57,402 nt of DNA from Sutterella wadsworthensis 2_1_59BFAA (GCF_000297775.1 NZ_JH815515.1:1-57402); one strand, 5' to 3'. Numbered from the stretch's first letter, positions 1-8,472 are shown. Notes: generated from the letters alone by a model not told the origin. Numbers and translations: made by a program.

Positions 1-723
1 CCAGGTACCACGTACGTCTACATTAAAAGTCAACAGCAGCAGTCCCTGCAGTTTCTGCAGAACGAGTATAAGAGCCTTCAGGAGTTGCGCATTCAAGCAG
101 GCAATCAGATCCACGCGGGACTCGAAGAGTTCGGATGTCCCGTCCGAAAATCTTCAAAGTTCATTAAGACTCGCATGGTGGCGCATCTTGAAAAGCATGC
201 CGAGCTTATTCCTGAGGACGTGATGGCTTCGTTTAAGCGCAGGCGTGAGATTTGGCTCAATCTTCTACAGCAAGAGGAGGAAGCCCAGAGGCGGATGGAA
301 CAGGTGGCTGCAACTGATGCCAATGCTAAGCGCATCATGACGGTTCCCTGTGTTGGACCTCAGACGGCAGTAGGACTGCTGGTTCATATTGGCGTCGACA
401 TCGGGCGCTTCAAGAATAGCAGGCAGTTCGCGGCCTCCCTTGGGCTTGTACCAAAGCAGAACAGCACCGGCGGCAACAGCAGGCTCAACCACATCACCAA
501 ATGTGGGCCCAAGAGGCTTCGTTCCAATCTCGTGCAGTGCGCCCAACTTGTCCTCATGCACACGGATAAGTGGAAAGGGAATTTCGGTGACTGGGTGCGA
601 AAAATGCGAGACAGCGGAAAGAAACATGGCGTCATTGTCTGCGCCATCGCAGCCAAGTTAGCTCGAATCATTTATCGTCTGATGAAAGACAAGGTCGATT
701 ACACACCTGTACTAAGCTGTTAA
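1..723 (+). CDS. IS110-family transposase, 5' end outside the window
   Basis: The frame is open from base 1 to a TAA at 721-723, so the true start lies off the left edge and a TTG near 85 is not a credible start. About 240 residues are visible. The part from the segment RIMTVPCVGPQTAVGLL through FKNSRQFAASLGLVPKQNSTGG to KCGPKRLRSNLVQCA is the C-terminal Transposase_20 domain of IS110 elements, which carries the catalytic serine. The upstream residues TYVYIKSQQQQSLQFL match the linker that follows the DEDD RuvC-like domain. IS110 enzymes are DEDD/serine recombinases guided by a bridge RNA encoded in the element ends. The 3' flank probably contains one element end, but I cannot place it. Base composition is lower in GC than the neighbouring chromosomal genes. 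Confidence 0.9.
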   Translation, partial: PGTTYVYIKSQQQQSLQFLQNEYKSLQELRIQAGNQIHAGLEEFGCPVRKSSKFIKTRMVAHLEKHAELIPEDVMASFKRRREIWLNLLQQEEEAQRRMEQVAATDANAKRIMTVPCVGPQTAVGLLVHIGVDIGRFKNSRQFAASLGLVPKQNSTGGNSRLNHITKCGPKRLRSNLVQCAQLVLMHTDKWKGNFGDWVRKMRDSGKKHGVIVCAIAAKLARIIYRLMKDKVDYTPVLSC

Positions 724-1608
724 AGGGACAGATCGCACAGAGCGATCATCGGCCAATTCCCGCCAAGGACTACGAAGGCAACTACTAGTGACGAATCGTG
801 CTCAACGCAATAGAGTGATGCTGACATACGAAGGGTGATATCGCATGGTTCGCGATAATTACGCACAGCTGATAAAGCACCTCTATTGCCCCGAATCTCA
901 CTATGTCGGTGGAGGTTTAGGAATGAATACCTCCTGACCGCGGATGTATTTCAGTGAAGCCCTTTCTTCAACTTCGAATGAGTTGCAGCAGGTTTCTTCT
1001 GGTAGAAGTCTGAATTAGTTACAGGCGCGCAGGGCGCGCTCAAAAAGGAAGGAAATAGAGCTTGATGAAAGCTTGTTGTGCGCAAGTCGACGAGGTCTTT
1101 CGAGCGACTTACTGAGCGCTCCGCTGACGAAGAGAATGGGGAACCCAACCCTGGTAGGCAGCTGCCTGTCATATGAAAGCCTTCTCGATTCCGTAATCTG
1201 ACTTTACAAATTTAGGGCTCTTCGCGGCTTTGAGTGGGTAAGTGCATGGCTAAGTGGAATCATGCCGTCAGGGGCTCCGCCCCCGACACCTTGGCGTTCG
1301 CCGCCACGTGGCTCGGGGGAAAGGCGGGCGTTAACGCCCTTACTTTCCCCGAACCACAGGCTATTTGCGCGGAATCGCCTCGTCAATCTGCTTTCGCGGC
1401 ATATGCTCGGCCTAACGGCCTGCGCTATTCCACGACAGTTTGACGATTCGATTCCGCGCAGGAATTACCCACACGAATCCGCGAAAGGCCAAATTTAGTG
1501 GTGTGGCTTCGCCACGTATTGAATGGAGGACGCGCATGGACGCGCCCTCCAGGGGGAGTTGTACCCAAAAAATCCCCCGAACACTTGCAAACGGGGAGCT
1601 GACCATGT
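724..1608. other. Non-coding stretch with dense inverted repeats
   Basis: No convincing gene is visible in these 885 bases. Short open frames on both strands do not resemble known proteins. The left part (724-1200) shows nothing I can name and may include the IS110 end. The right part is full of hairpins: 1271-1283 (GGGGC TCC GCCCC), 1308-1357 (a stem of about 50 nt centred on the perfect palindrome GGGCGTTAACGCCC at 1326-1339), 1410-1421 (GGCC loop GGCC), 1503-1515 (GTGGC TTC GCCAC) and 1525-1550. It lies on the 3' side of a minus-strand tnpB fragment, where an omega RNA would be encoded. That link is inference. Confidence 0.5.
1308..1357 (-). ncRNA. Long near-perfect hairpin, possible remnant of a structured RNA
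   Basis: Bases 1308-1323 (GTGGCTCGGGGGAAAG) pair with 1343-1357 (CTTTCCCCGAACCAC), with one mismatch and one bulge. The perfect 14-base palindrome at 1326-1339 sits inside. Read on the minus strand it is downstream of, and in the same direction as, the tnpB fragment at 1609-1896. Other hairpins follow, ending with the GGGGC-type stem at 1271-1283. This resembles an omega RNA scaffold near an IS605-group right end, but a repeat-derived hairpin or a terminator relic are alternatives. Confidence 0.3.
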
Positions 1609-1825
1609 ATGTCCGTATGCAGCCTTGATGGCGACTCGGCGAAGGTAGCTCGGAAATTTCATGAAGTCGTGGCAGAAGTTGTAAGGCGTCATCAGACGCT
1701 TTTTCGTACGAACGCTCAGACCTTCGGCAACACGAATGCAATCGTTGGCACGACTGAGATTGGCGAAGTGAGTATTCCAATTCGCAATCACGAGTTCAAT
1801 GAAGTAATCCACGGCGTGGCGATAC
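1609..1825. repeat. 217-base repeat shared with 42870-43086
   Basis: The two segments differ at only a handful of positions, for example CATCAGACGCTTTTTCG here against CATCGGACGCTTGATCG. They correspond to one internal piece of tnpB. Both edges are sharp, marking the deletion breakpoint on the left here and the IS256 junction at 43087 in the other copy. Confidence 0.85.
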
Positions 1826-1896
1826 ACCTCAACCGTGTCGTCAAAGACGCGGTTGAAGTTGCGCAAACGCACGGAGTAAGTGGACGTGATCTTCAT
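1609..1896 (-). pseudogene. tnpB: tnpB (IS605 OrfB family), N-terminal fragment
   Basis: Reading down from an ATG at 1896-1894, this encodes a TnpB N-terminus beginning MKITSTYSVRLRNFN and running through VDYFIELVIANWNTHFANL to VAIKAAYG, about 96 residues. At 1609 homology to the second copy at 41837-43086 stops abruptly and unrelated sequence follows, still open for a while in the same frame. The RuvC nuclease core is missing, so the protein cannot be active. Bases 1609-1825 are nearly identical to 42870-43086, showing recent common origin. The N-terminal 24 or so residues present here are exactly what the other copy lacks. An upstream in-frame ATG at 1941 exists, but the conserved family start is at 1896. 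Confidence 0.85.
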
Positions 1897-2136
1897 CGTT
1901 GCATGGCGATGGGTTGGCGGGAATACTCCGTATGGTATCAAGCATCACACAACCTGACACGGTTAATCGACAATTTTATGAGTACAAGCAAAAGTGCTGC
2001 ATCAGAATCGCAAAATGACCCTGTGATTTTGCGCTCGTTTTACTGCTTAATCCCTGTGCAAGAAGGGACTTAAGAACTTATCCACTGGATCATCTTGAAT
2101 AACTTGAGATGGACTGACTTCGTCAGCCCCGCTTGA

Positions 2137-2165
2137 CCCCACCCATGTGTGCCACATGGATGGGG
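2137..2165. repeat. Hairpin at the tnpB/porin junction, possible IS end
   Basis: CCCCACCCATGTG (2137-2149) pairs with CACATGGATGGGG (2153-2165) with one mismatch and a 3-base loop. It lies between the upstream side of the tnpB fragment and the first recognisable porin codon. IS200/IS605 elements have subterminal hairpins at each end, so this may be the left-end hairpin of the element that broke the porin. That is inferred from position only. Confidence 0.4.
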
Positions 2166-3046
2166 AATGCGCGGGGAATCCGTTCAACCGCAACGCCTAC
2201 CTCGGCGTCGCCTCTCCCTACGGCGAAGTCCGCTTCGGCCGACAGGGCGCGCTCGGATCGGGCGTCAACGGCTCGATCTTCCTCAACAGCTATACGGTCT
2301 TCGGCAACCTCTACAAGGAAGCCTAGGCGCTGCAGATCATCAACCATCAGGTCATGCGCGCCGACAACATGATCCGCTACGAATCGCCCGACATGGCCGG
2401 CCTGAGGCTCTACGGCGAATACTCCAACGGCGTGGACGGCGACGATGCCGTGCCGAGCTCGCAGCGCGACCGATTCGCCGCCCTCGGCGCCCAGTACCGC
2501 CGCGGTCCGCTCCGCGTCGTCTTCGTGGCCGACAACTACTTTTACGAGCGCGGCTCGAGCCCCTACAACCGAGACGACTCGCAGACCTACAACCTCGGTA
2601 TCCGCTGGAAACTCGACGACCTGACGCTCTACGGCGCCTATCAGTACGGCCACAACGTCGAGAAGGTAGGCAACCAGATGACGCGCCACAAGGACACCAA
2701 AAATACCCTGTGCGGCAATGAAGGCTTCGACAGCCACGCCGTCGTTCTCGGCGCCACCCATGAGGTCCTCGGCGGCAAGCTCAAGATACAGACGGGCTAC
2801 GTCACGGGCGACTACGACACCTTCACGGTCACGGTCAAGTCGGGCAAGCGAACCGACGTCAAGGTCGAGGCCGACGCCTGGCAGATCGCGCTCGGCTATG
2901 ACTATCCGCTCAGCAAGCGCACGTACCTCTACGCCGCCGCGTCCTACGTCGACCGCACCTACAAGGAGAACGGCAAGGAGGTCTCAGGCTCCAAGAAGAC
3001 CGACACGGTCAGGGCCGCCATGCTCGGCATCTGCCACAGCTTTTGA
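2166..3046 (+). pseudogene. Gram-negative porin, 5'-truncated with an internal amber codon
   Basis: From about 2166 the plus frame reads NPFNRNAYLGVASPYGEVRFGRQ, a typical barrel segment of a trimeric Porin_4/OmpC-type porin. It runs to NLYKEA, meets TAG at 2324-2326, and continues in the same frame with ALQIINHQVMRADNMIRYES to the terminal residues GICHSF. The final phenylalanine is the normal outer-membrane sorting signal. The signal peptide and first strands are absent because the left side is mobile-element sequence. The coding potential after the stop is intact: alternating amphipathic strands and a conserved loop. A shortened product could start at the ATG at 2354, but it would lack a leader. 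The decay therefore seems recent. In a living relative this would be a general outer-membrane diffusion channel. Confidence 0.85.
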
Positions 3047-3068
3047 CAAGTCCTGAGTCCTGACGAAC

Positions 3069-3106
3069 AAAGGGGCTTCCGTCCCCAGACGGCGGCCCCT
3101 TCTTCA
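3069..3106 (+). terminator. Terminator after the porin
   Basis: AAGGGGCTTCCGTC pairs with GACGGCGGCCCCTT across a 4-base loop, with two mismatches, followed by CTTCTTCATT. It lies just beyond the porin stop and before the convergent LysR gene, so it may serve both. Confidence 0.65.
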
Positions 3107-3125
3107 TTCTCCGCGAATCCGATCC

Positions 3126-4133
3126 TCACGCACGGCGCTTGCGGGATTCCGTGAACCGGATTTCCGTTCTCTCTGCAGGCGGATTGTCGGGCGGGAGCCC
3201 CACGAAGGAGCTCACGGCCCGCTCGTAGCCTGCAAAGGTGCTGCGCATGGCGGCCGCAAACCACTCGAAGAAGACGCGCACGCGCTTCATGTGCCAGGCA
3301 TCGCGGTTCGTCACGATGTAGCACTCGACGGGCGGACGGCTCCAGCCCGGAAGGATCGGCACGAGCTTGCCTTCGGCAAGATCCTCGTAGATCTGCACGA
3401 GCGGCATGTCGGCCGCAACGCCCATGCCGGAGAGCACCGCCTCCCGGATCGCAAGCACGTCGGTCGAGCGCACGGCCGTGCCGTACTCGACGGGCGCGCT
3501 CACCGCGCCTCTGCAGAGCACCTTCGTCTCGGGACGGACGGGACCCGCGTAGATGTAGCCGCGGTGCTGCCTGAGCTGCTCGGGCGTGACGGGCAACCCG
3601 TTGCGGCTGATGTAGTCGGGACTAGCGACGGGAAGATAGAGATTTCTGCCGCGACTCACGTAGACGAGGCCCGGCAAGGTCGGCTCGCCCGTGATGACGG
3701 CCACGTCGACAAAGCCCTTCGCGACGTCGGCCTCGGTGCCGCCCGTCTGGATGTCGACCGAAATCCCGGGGTGCGCCTCGGTGAACTCGCGGATGAAGGG
3801 CACGAGCTTTCTCGTCGCAAAGCCCGGTGCGGACGAGAGCCTCACGCGGCCCGTGAGCGCGCGGTTGTCGTTGACGAGCGCCTCCATCAGACCATCGTGC
3901 GCTCTGAGTATCGTCTCCATGCGCTTCAGGGCAGCCTGTCCCGCCTCCGTCAGCTTCATCGGCCGCATGTTGCGGCGGATGAGCTCGCAGCCGAGCGCCT
4001 TCTCAAGCCCGCCGATCGCGCGGGAAATGCTCGAGACCTCCACGTCAAGCGCCTTGGCGGCCGCGCTGAGCGTGCCGCTTCGCGCGACGGTCACGAAGAC
4101 GCGCCACGCCGAGAGGTCGTCCGTCTTGCTCAT
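3126..4133 (-). CDS. LysR-family transcriptional regulator (335 aa)
   Basis: The N-terminal winged helix (LSAWRVFVTVARSGTLSAAAKALDVEVSSISRAIGGLEKALG, about residues 8-50) is a standard LysR HTH. It is followed by a substrate-binding domain of the type-2 periplasmic fold (about 95-300). The C-terminal tail of about 35 residues is longer and more charged than usual. The gene is divergent from the lyase-dcuC pair, and a perfect inverted repeat with an 8-base arm lies in the shared intergenic region at 4203-4223. It is therefore the likely regulator of that pair, responding to the substrate or product of the lyase. The ligand cannot be read from the sequence. Confidence 0.9.
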   Translation of the reverse strand: MSKTDDLSAWRVFVTVARSGTLSAAAKALDVEVSSISRAIGGLEKALGCELIRRNMRPMKLTEAGQAALKRMETILRAHDGLMEALVNDNRALTGRVRLSSAPGFATRKLVPFIREFTEAHPGISVDIQTGGTEADVAKGFVDVAVITGEPTLPGLVYVSRGRNLYLPVASPDYISRNGLPVTPEQLRQHRGYIYAGPVRPETKVLCRGAVSAPVEYGTAVRSTDVLAIREAVLSGMGVAADMPLVQIYEDLAEGKLVPILPGWSRPPVECYIVTNRDAWHMKRVRVFFEWFAAAMRSTFAGYERAVSSFVGLPPDNPPAERTEIRFTESRKRRA

Positions 4134-4202
4134 GATGAACTCCGGAAATCCTGATGATGCACATTCCGATCATAGCCGAGCGTCGTCTCTGAGTGACACA
4201 AC

Positions 4203-4223
4203 ACTTTGCGTTTGACGCAAAGT
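4203..4223. promoter_or_regulatory. Perfect inverted repeat, likely LysR operator
   Basis: ACTTTGCG and CGCAAAGT flank a 5-base centre TTTGA, giving an exact 8-5-8 palindrome. It lies 70 bases from the LysR start and just over 100 from the lyase start, as expected for a LysR recognition site in a divergent promoter region. Confidence 0.7.
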
Positions 4224-4326
4224 CATTTTGAGTTGTGCATGGTTGTGCGCCACCTTGCGCGGCGGCAGACTTGTGCCATTACCAACACCGGGCGGCCGCA
4301 TCCGGGCCGCCCCAAAGGACCTGAAA

Positions 4327-5751
4327 GTGAAAAAGGACGAATTCTTCTGGCTCAACGCCGTCAACCGCGCAACGGTCGTGACGGGCCTTCGCAACGGCCA
4401 GTTCGGCGAGGACCTCGCCCGCAGGGCGGCCGCCGGCATTGCGGCCGTCGAGGCCATGGGCGAGGCGGATCCCGCGCTTCGCGTCAAGAGCTACATCGCA
4501 TGGGAGCCGCTTCTCATCAAGGCCGCGGGCCAGGGCGTGACCGCCATTCACGCGGGCCGCTCGAGCCAGGACATCCTCTCGACGCAGCGCACGGCTATCC
4601 TTCGCGACGAAACGCTTGAGTTTGCCGCAGGCCTCGAGGACGTGATCGGCGACCTGCTTGCGCTTGCCGAACGCCACGTCGACACGATCGTGCCGAGCTA
4701 CACGAACGGCGTCGCCGCGCAGCCGACCTCCTACGCCCATCATCTCCTCGGCATCGCCGCCTCGCTCCTTCGCGTGCGCGAACGCCTCTCCGAATGCCAC
4801 ACCCGCTTCAACATGTGCGCGATGGGCGCCACCGTCCTCAACGGCACGGGCTGGCCCCTTGACCGCGACGCGATGGCCGCCGCGCTCGGCTTTCCGCGTC
4901 CCGTCGAGAACGCGCTCGACGCGACGAGCCTCGCGCCCGTGGACATGCCGCTCGAGGTCGCCTCAGCGCTCGCCGCCGCGGCCGTGCGCATCGGCTCGAT
5001 GGTCGACGACATCATGGTCCAGTACGCGCAGCCACGCCCCTGGATCATCCTGCAGGAAGGCGGCGAGAACACCTACGTCTCCTCGGCCATGCCGCAGAAG
5101 CGCAATCCCGGCCTCATGAACAACTGCCGCGAGGACTGCTCGGACGTCATCGGCGAGATGAACGCAGCCTTCCTGCGCGCGCACAACGTCGTGCCCGGCA
5201 TGATCGATGGCAAGCGCGTCGAGAAGAACGCCCGCATGATGAAGACCGCCATGACGATGCTCACGCGCTTTCGCAAGGTGCTCGCGGCGCTCACGATCAA
5301 TCCCGCCCGCGCCCTCGAGGAACTCAACAGCGACTGGACGGCCTCCCAGGAAATCGCCGACCGCCTGATGCGCGACCACGGTCTGCCGTTTCGCATCGGC
5401 CACCACATGGCGAGCCGCATGGTCGGCTGGGCCCGCGCCAACAACGTGCTCCCGCTCGAATTCCCCTATGCGCAGATGCGCCGCATCTACCGCGAGGAGG
5501 TCTCCGAGGAATACCCCGAAGGCCCCGCCGAGCTTCCGATGAGCGAGGAGGAATTCCGCGCCGCGCTCGACCCGAGGAGCATCGTCGCCGCCCGCCGCAC
5601 CGCCGGCAGCGCCTCGCCCGCCGAGGTGAGGAAGATGCTTGAGGCCGACGCAGGCAGGCTCGCCGCCCTGCGCGCCGAACGCGAGGCCGAAGAGGCCCGT
5701 GTCGCGAAGGCCCTCGAGGACCTCGACGAAGCCTTCAGGAAGCTTCTCTGA
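4327..5751 (+). CDS. Argininosuccinate/fumarate-lyase superfamily enzyme (474 aa)
   Basis: The protein belongs to the superfamily that releases fumarate by beta-elimination (argininosuccinate lyase, aspartase, adenylosuccinate lyase, EDDS lyase). It carries the superfamily signature SSAMPQKRNPG near residue 252 and an ArgH-type C-terminal domain (ADRLMRDHGLPFRIGHH). The GTG at 4327 is chosen because AAAGGA lies about 7 bases upstream and because upstream codons from 4228 show no family similarity. A DcuC carrier follows after 42 bases, and no arginine-biosynthesis genes are adjacent. I therefore infer a catabolic lyase acting on an imported N-succinyl amino acid or similar adduct, not arginine synthesis. 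The last 60 residues form a charged helix rich in Ala, Glu and Arg. A true ArgH remains possible. Confidence 0.8.
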   Translation: MKKDEFFWLNAVNRATVVTGLRNGQFGEDLARRAAAGIAAVEAMGEADPALRVKSYIAWEPLLIKAAGQGVTAIHAGRSSQDILSTQRTAILRDETLEFAAGLEDVIGDLLALAERHVDTIVPSYTNGVAAQPTSYAHHLLGIAASLLRVRERLSECHTRFNMCAMGATVLNGTGWPLDRDAMAAALGFPRPVENALDATSLAPVDMPLEVASALAAAAVRIGSMVDDIMVQYAQPRPWIILQEGGENTYVSSAMPQKRNPGLMNNCREDCSDVIGEMNAAFLRAHNVVPGMIDGKRVEKNARMMKTAMTMLTRFRKVLAALTINPARALEELNSDWTASQEIADRLMRDHGLPFRIGHHMASRMVGWARANNVLPLEFPYAQMRRIYREEVSEEYPEGPAELPMSEEEFRAALDPRSIVAARRTAGSASPAEVRKMLEADAGRLAALRAEREAEEARVAKALEDLDEAFRKLL

Positions 5752-5793
5752 AGCCAGAGCTGAAAACGTCCGAACAAACTGGAGAACAACATC

Positions 5794-7164
5794 ATGCAAA
5801 CACTCATGCCCTGGATCGCGGTCGCCGTGACGATCGTCGCCGGCTGGGCGCTCATCAAGCGCTACCAGACGCACATGGTCCTGCTCTTCGCGGGCCTCGT
5901 CCTGCTGCTCTGCGCCGCAGGCCTCACCGACGCGAGCTTCCTGCCCAAGGGCGTGAAGCCCTCGGGCTTCTTCCTCTTCGACATCTTCAACACCCTGAAG
6001 AGCATCGCCACGAAGCAGAGCGCCGGCATCGGCTTTCTCATCATGACTGCGGGCGGCTTTGCGGCCTACATGGACCGCATCGGCGCCGCACGCGCGCTCG
6101 TCGACATCGCCGTCAAGCCGCTCAGCATGCTCAAGGCGCCGTACCTCGTGCTCGTGGGCGGCTACCTCGTTGGCCAGATCCTCGTGATGGTCATTCCGTC
6201 CGCAGCCGGCCTCGCCATGCTGCTTCTCGTCGCGCTCTTCCCGATCCTCAAGGCCGTGGGCACCTCGGCCGCATCGGCCGCGGCCGTCATCGGCACCTCC
6301 GCCGGCATGACCTTCGCGCCGACGGCGGGCACCGCCAACCTCGCCGCCAAGGTCGCGAACCTCGACCCGATCATCTACCTCGTGCAGTACCAGCTCGTCC
6401 TTGCCATTCCGACGCTCATCGTCGTGTGCATCGCGCACTACTTCGTGCAGCGCCACTATGACAGGAAGAACGACGACGTCTACTCCGAAGCCGCCGAGGT
6501 GAAGGCTTCCGACGCGCCCGCCGCTCCGAAGTGGTATGCGATCTTCCCGGTCCTGCCGATCGTCCTTCTCATCATCTTCTCGAAGCTCGTCGTCACGTCC
6601 ATCAAGCTCGACACGATCTCCGCGCTCTTCATGGTCTGGGTCGGCGTCGTCATCGTCGAGATCATCCGCACGAAGTCCGTCAAGAAGGTCTTCAAGGACG
6701 CCATGGCCATGTTCCAGAGCATGGGCAAGATGTTCGCGGGCATCGTCGCCCTCATCATCTGCGCCGAGTTCTTCGCCACGGGCCTCAAGGTCTCCGGCCT
6801 CATCGACGCGCTCATCAACTCCGCCCAGGGCATCGGAGCGGGCATGGGCGTCATGACCGTCATCCTCACGGCCATCGTCTCCGCCGTCACGTTCCTCACG
6901 GGTTCGGGCGTCGGCGCCTACTCGTCCTTCGCCTCGCTCGCTCCCGACGTCGCCGCGGGCCTCGGCGGCTCCGTCGCCGCACTCGTCACGCCGATGCAGT
7001 TCGCCTCCGGCATGCTGCGCGCCATGAGCCCGGTCGCAGGCGTCATCATCGCCGTCGCAGGCGCTGCGGGCATCTCGCCCATGGCCGTCGTGCGCCGCAC
7101 TTGGATCCCGATGATCGCAGGCATGTTCACCACGATCATCGCGAACATGATCTTCTTCGGATAA
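5794..7164 (+). CDS. dcuC: DcuC-family C4-dicarboxylate carrier (456 aa)
   Basis: The protein is an inner-membrane carrier with about 12 hydrophobic segments. A conserved stretch with IGTSAGMTFAPTAGTANLAAKV lies at about residues 166-187 and its C-terminal counterpart FLTGSGVGAYSSFASLAPDVAAG at about 367-389; both are hallmarks of the C4_DcuC family. Length fits the E. coli DcuC family (about 460). DcuC proteins export succinate or exchange it for fumarate during anaerobic growth. Here the gene follows the fumarate-forming lyase in one operon, so it may import the lyase substrate in exchange for succinate. The start ATG at 5794 has GGAGAA upstream. A strong hairpin terminator follows at 7202. 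Confidence 0.88.
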   Translation: MQTLMPWIAVAVTIVAGWALIKRYQTHMVLLFAGLVLLLCAAGLTDASFLPKGVKPSGFFLFDIFNTLKSIATKQSAGIGFLIMTAGGFAAYMDRIGAARALVDIAVKPLSMLKAPYLVLVGGYLVGQILVMVIPSAAGLAMLLLVALFPILKAVGTSAASAAAVIGTSAGMTFAPTAGTANLAAKVANLDPIIYLVQYQLVLAIPTLIVVCIAHYFVQRHYDRKNDDVYSEAAEVKASDAPAAPKWYAIFPVLPIVLLIIFSKLVVTSIKLDTISALFMVWVGVVIVEIIRTKSVKKVFKDAMAMFQSMGKMFAGIVALIICAEFFATGLKVSGLIDALINSAQGIGAGMGVMTVILTAIVSAVTFLTGSGVGAYSSFASLAPDVAAGLGGSVAALVTPMQFASGMLRAMSPVAGVIIAVAGAAGISPMAVVRRTWIPMIAGMFTTIIANMIFFG

Positions 7165-7201
7165 ACAGAATCCGACCAAAAGTCCCCTGCTCCTCGGAGC
7201 G

Positions 7202-7236
7202 AGTCGGGCCGCCCGTTCATTCGGGCGGCCCGACTT
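7202..7236. terminator. Bidirectional terminator between dcuC and the TonB-system operon
   Basis: AGTCGGGCCGCCCG (7202-7215) and CGGGCGGCCCGACT (7222-7235) form a perfect 14-bp stem with the loop TTCATT. It lies between convergent operons, 37 bases after dcuC and 4 bases from the end of the TPR gene. Confidence 0.85.
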
Positions 7237-7239
7237 GCA

Positions 7240-8472
7240 TCAGCTCAGGAGAAACTTCACCTCGGCCCGCCAGGGCGCCGCGAGGCTGCGCCACCTTTCG
7301 GTCTCCACCGACGCCCAGGCCTCGGCCGCACCCGCATAGTCCTTCAGGTTGTAGGCGCAAAGCCCCGAGAGGAAGCGCCACCGGTCCCGCTCGGCAGGCT
7401 TCGTCTCGCTTTCGGCGAGCCTCATCGCGCCCTTTCTTGCACCCGTCCAGTCCTCCTCGGCAAAGGCAAGCTCCACTGCCATGCGCTCGCGCCCGTTCCC
7501 TGCGCCGCCGTCCCCCGCCTTTCTCAAGAGCTCGAGTGCCTCGGCCCTGCGGCCGCACTTCACGAGAAGAGCCGTCTGCAGCATGCGCCGCTCCTCGGGC
7601 TTCCAGGCTTCGGGATGCTCCTCGAGGATGCGAAGCGCCTTGGTCGGCGCGTCATGCTCGATCACGAGCGAAAGAAGAAGCGGCACGAGACGCTCGTCAA
7701 GGCGTCCCGCCTTGCGGGCGCTCGAGAGAATGTCGAGCGCCTGACGTCCGTCGCCCGCCTGCTGCACGAGCGAGCCCCATCTGCTCCAGTAGGGCGTCTC
7801 GTTCCAGTCGCGCACCATCACGGGCAGGAAGGCCCGCTCGGCCTTCACGTCGCCGAGCGAGGCGCAGAGCGCGAGCACGAAGTCGCCGCGCGCCCGGGCA
7901 GGTGCGATGCCGTAGGCCTCCTTCACGCGGGCGAGCGCCTGACGGTCGCGTCCGAGCTCGTGCAGCGCATAGGCCGCCAGCGTCATCATCTCCGCCGTCT
8001 CGGCGCGTTCGGTCGCCGTGCGCGGCATGCCCTTCACTTCAATCCAGGCGTCCACGTGTCCGGGCACGGCCTCAAACCGCTCGCTCTGATAACCCAGCTG
8101 GGCGGCGAGCTTCAGAAGTCCCGGCCTCTGCTCGGGCGAAGGCTTGAGCTCGAGAAGCACGAGCGCCGCACCGTAGGCCGCCTGATGGCGACCCGACGCG
8201 ATGCCCCAGCGAAGCATCAGGTAGGCGGCCATCGTGCGCTCGGAGGCGGCGCCCTTCGACCAGCGCTTCGAGAAGGACTCGACCAGCACGCCCGCTGCCC
8301 GAAGCCCCTCGGCGTCACCTTCCCTGACGGACTGCAGCTTCATGTCGACCGCACGGTACTCCTCAAAGGCGCCTGCCCTGACGGGCGAGGCCGCGAGCAT
8401 GCAGGTAAAAACCGCAACGGCCGCAAGGGCAGCGACGGACTTCAGGGGCGGACTCGGAATCAGCTTCATCAT
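7240..8472 (-). CDS. Periplasmic TPR-like protein, last gene of the TonB2-type cluster (410 aa)
   Basis: A signal peptide (SVAALAAVAVFTCMLAASPVRA) precedes a largely helical protein made of degenerate tetratricopeptide-like pairs from about residue 60 to 400. It overlaps tonB by four bases (ATGA), so it is translationally coupled. A TPR protein at the end of the order DUF3450-TtpC-ExbB-ExbD-TonB-TPR is the known arrangement of TonB2 clusters in Vibrio and Shewanella, where it is needed for or assists energy transduction. The sequence is divergent, so the TPR call leans partly on context. Confidence 0.7.
   Translation of the reverse strand: MMKLIPSPPLKSVAALAAVAVFTCMLAASPVRAGAFEEYRAVDMKLQSVREGDAEGLRAAGVLVESFSKRWSKGAASERTMAAYLMLRWGIASGRHQAAYGAALVLLELKPSPEQRPGLLKLAAQLGYQSERFEAVPGHVDAWIEVKGMPRTATERAETAEMMTLAAYALHELGRDRQALARVKEAYGIAPARARGDFVLALCASLGDVKAERAFLPVMVRDWNETPYWSRWGSLVQQAGDGRQALDILSSARKAGRLDERLVPLLLSLVIEHDAPTKALRILEEHPEAWKPEERRMLQTALLVKCGRRAEALELLRKAGDGGAGNGRERMAVELAFAEEDWTGARKGAMRLAESETKPAERDRWRFLSGLCAYNLKDYAGAAEAWASVETERWRSLAAPWRAEVKFLLS

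Noticed and set aside
1204-1498. Short coding frames in the hairpin-rich stretch
   Set aside because: Open frames on both strands are explained by palindromic GC-rich DNA; none has a plausible start or known similarity.
4963-7179. A 738-codon frame antisense to the lyase and dcuC genes
   Set aside because: Low-complexity DEHGR-rich translation without domains; both sense genes are well conserved.
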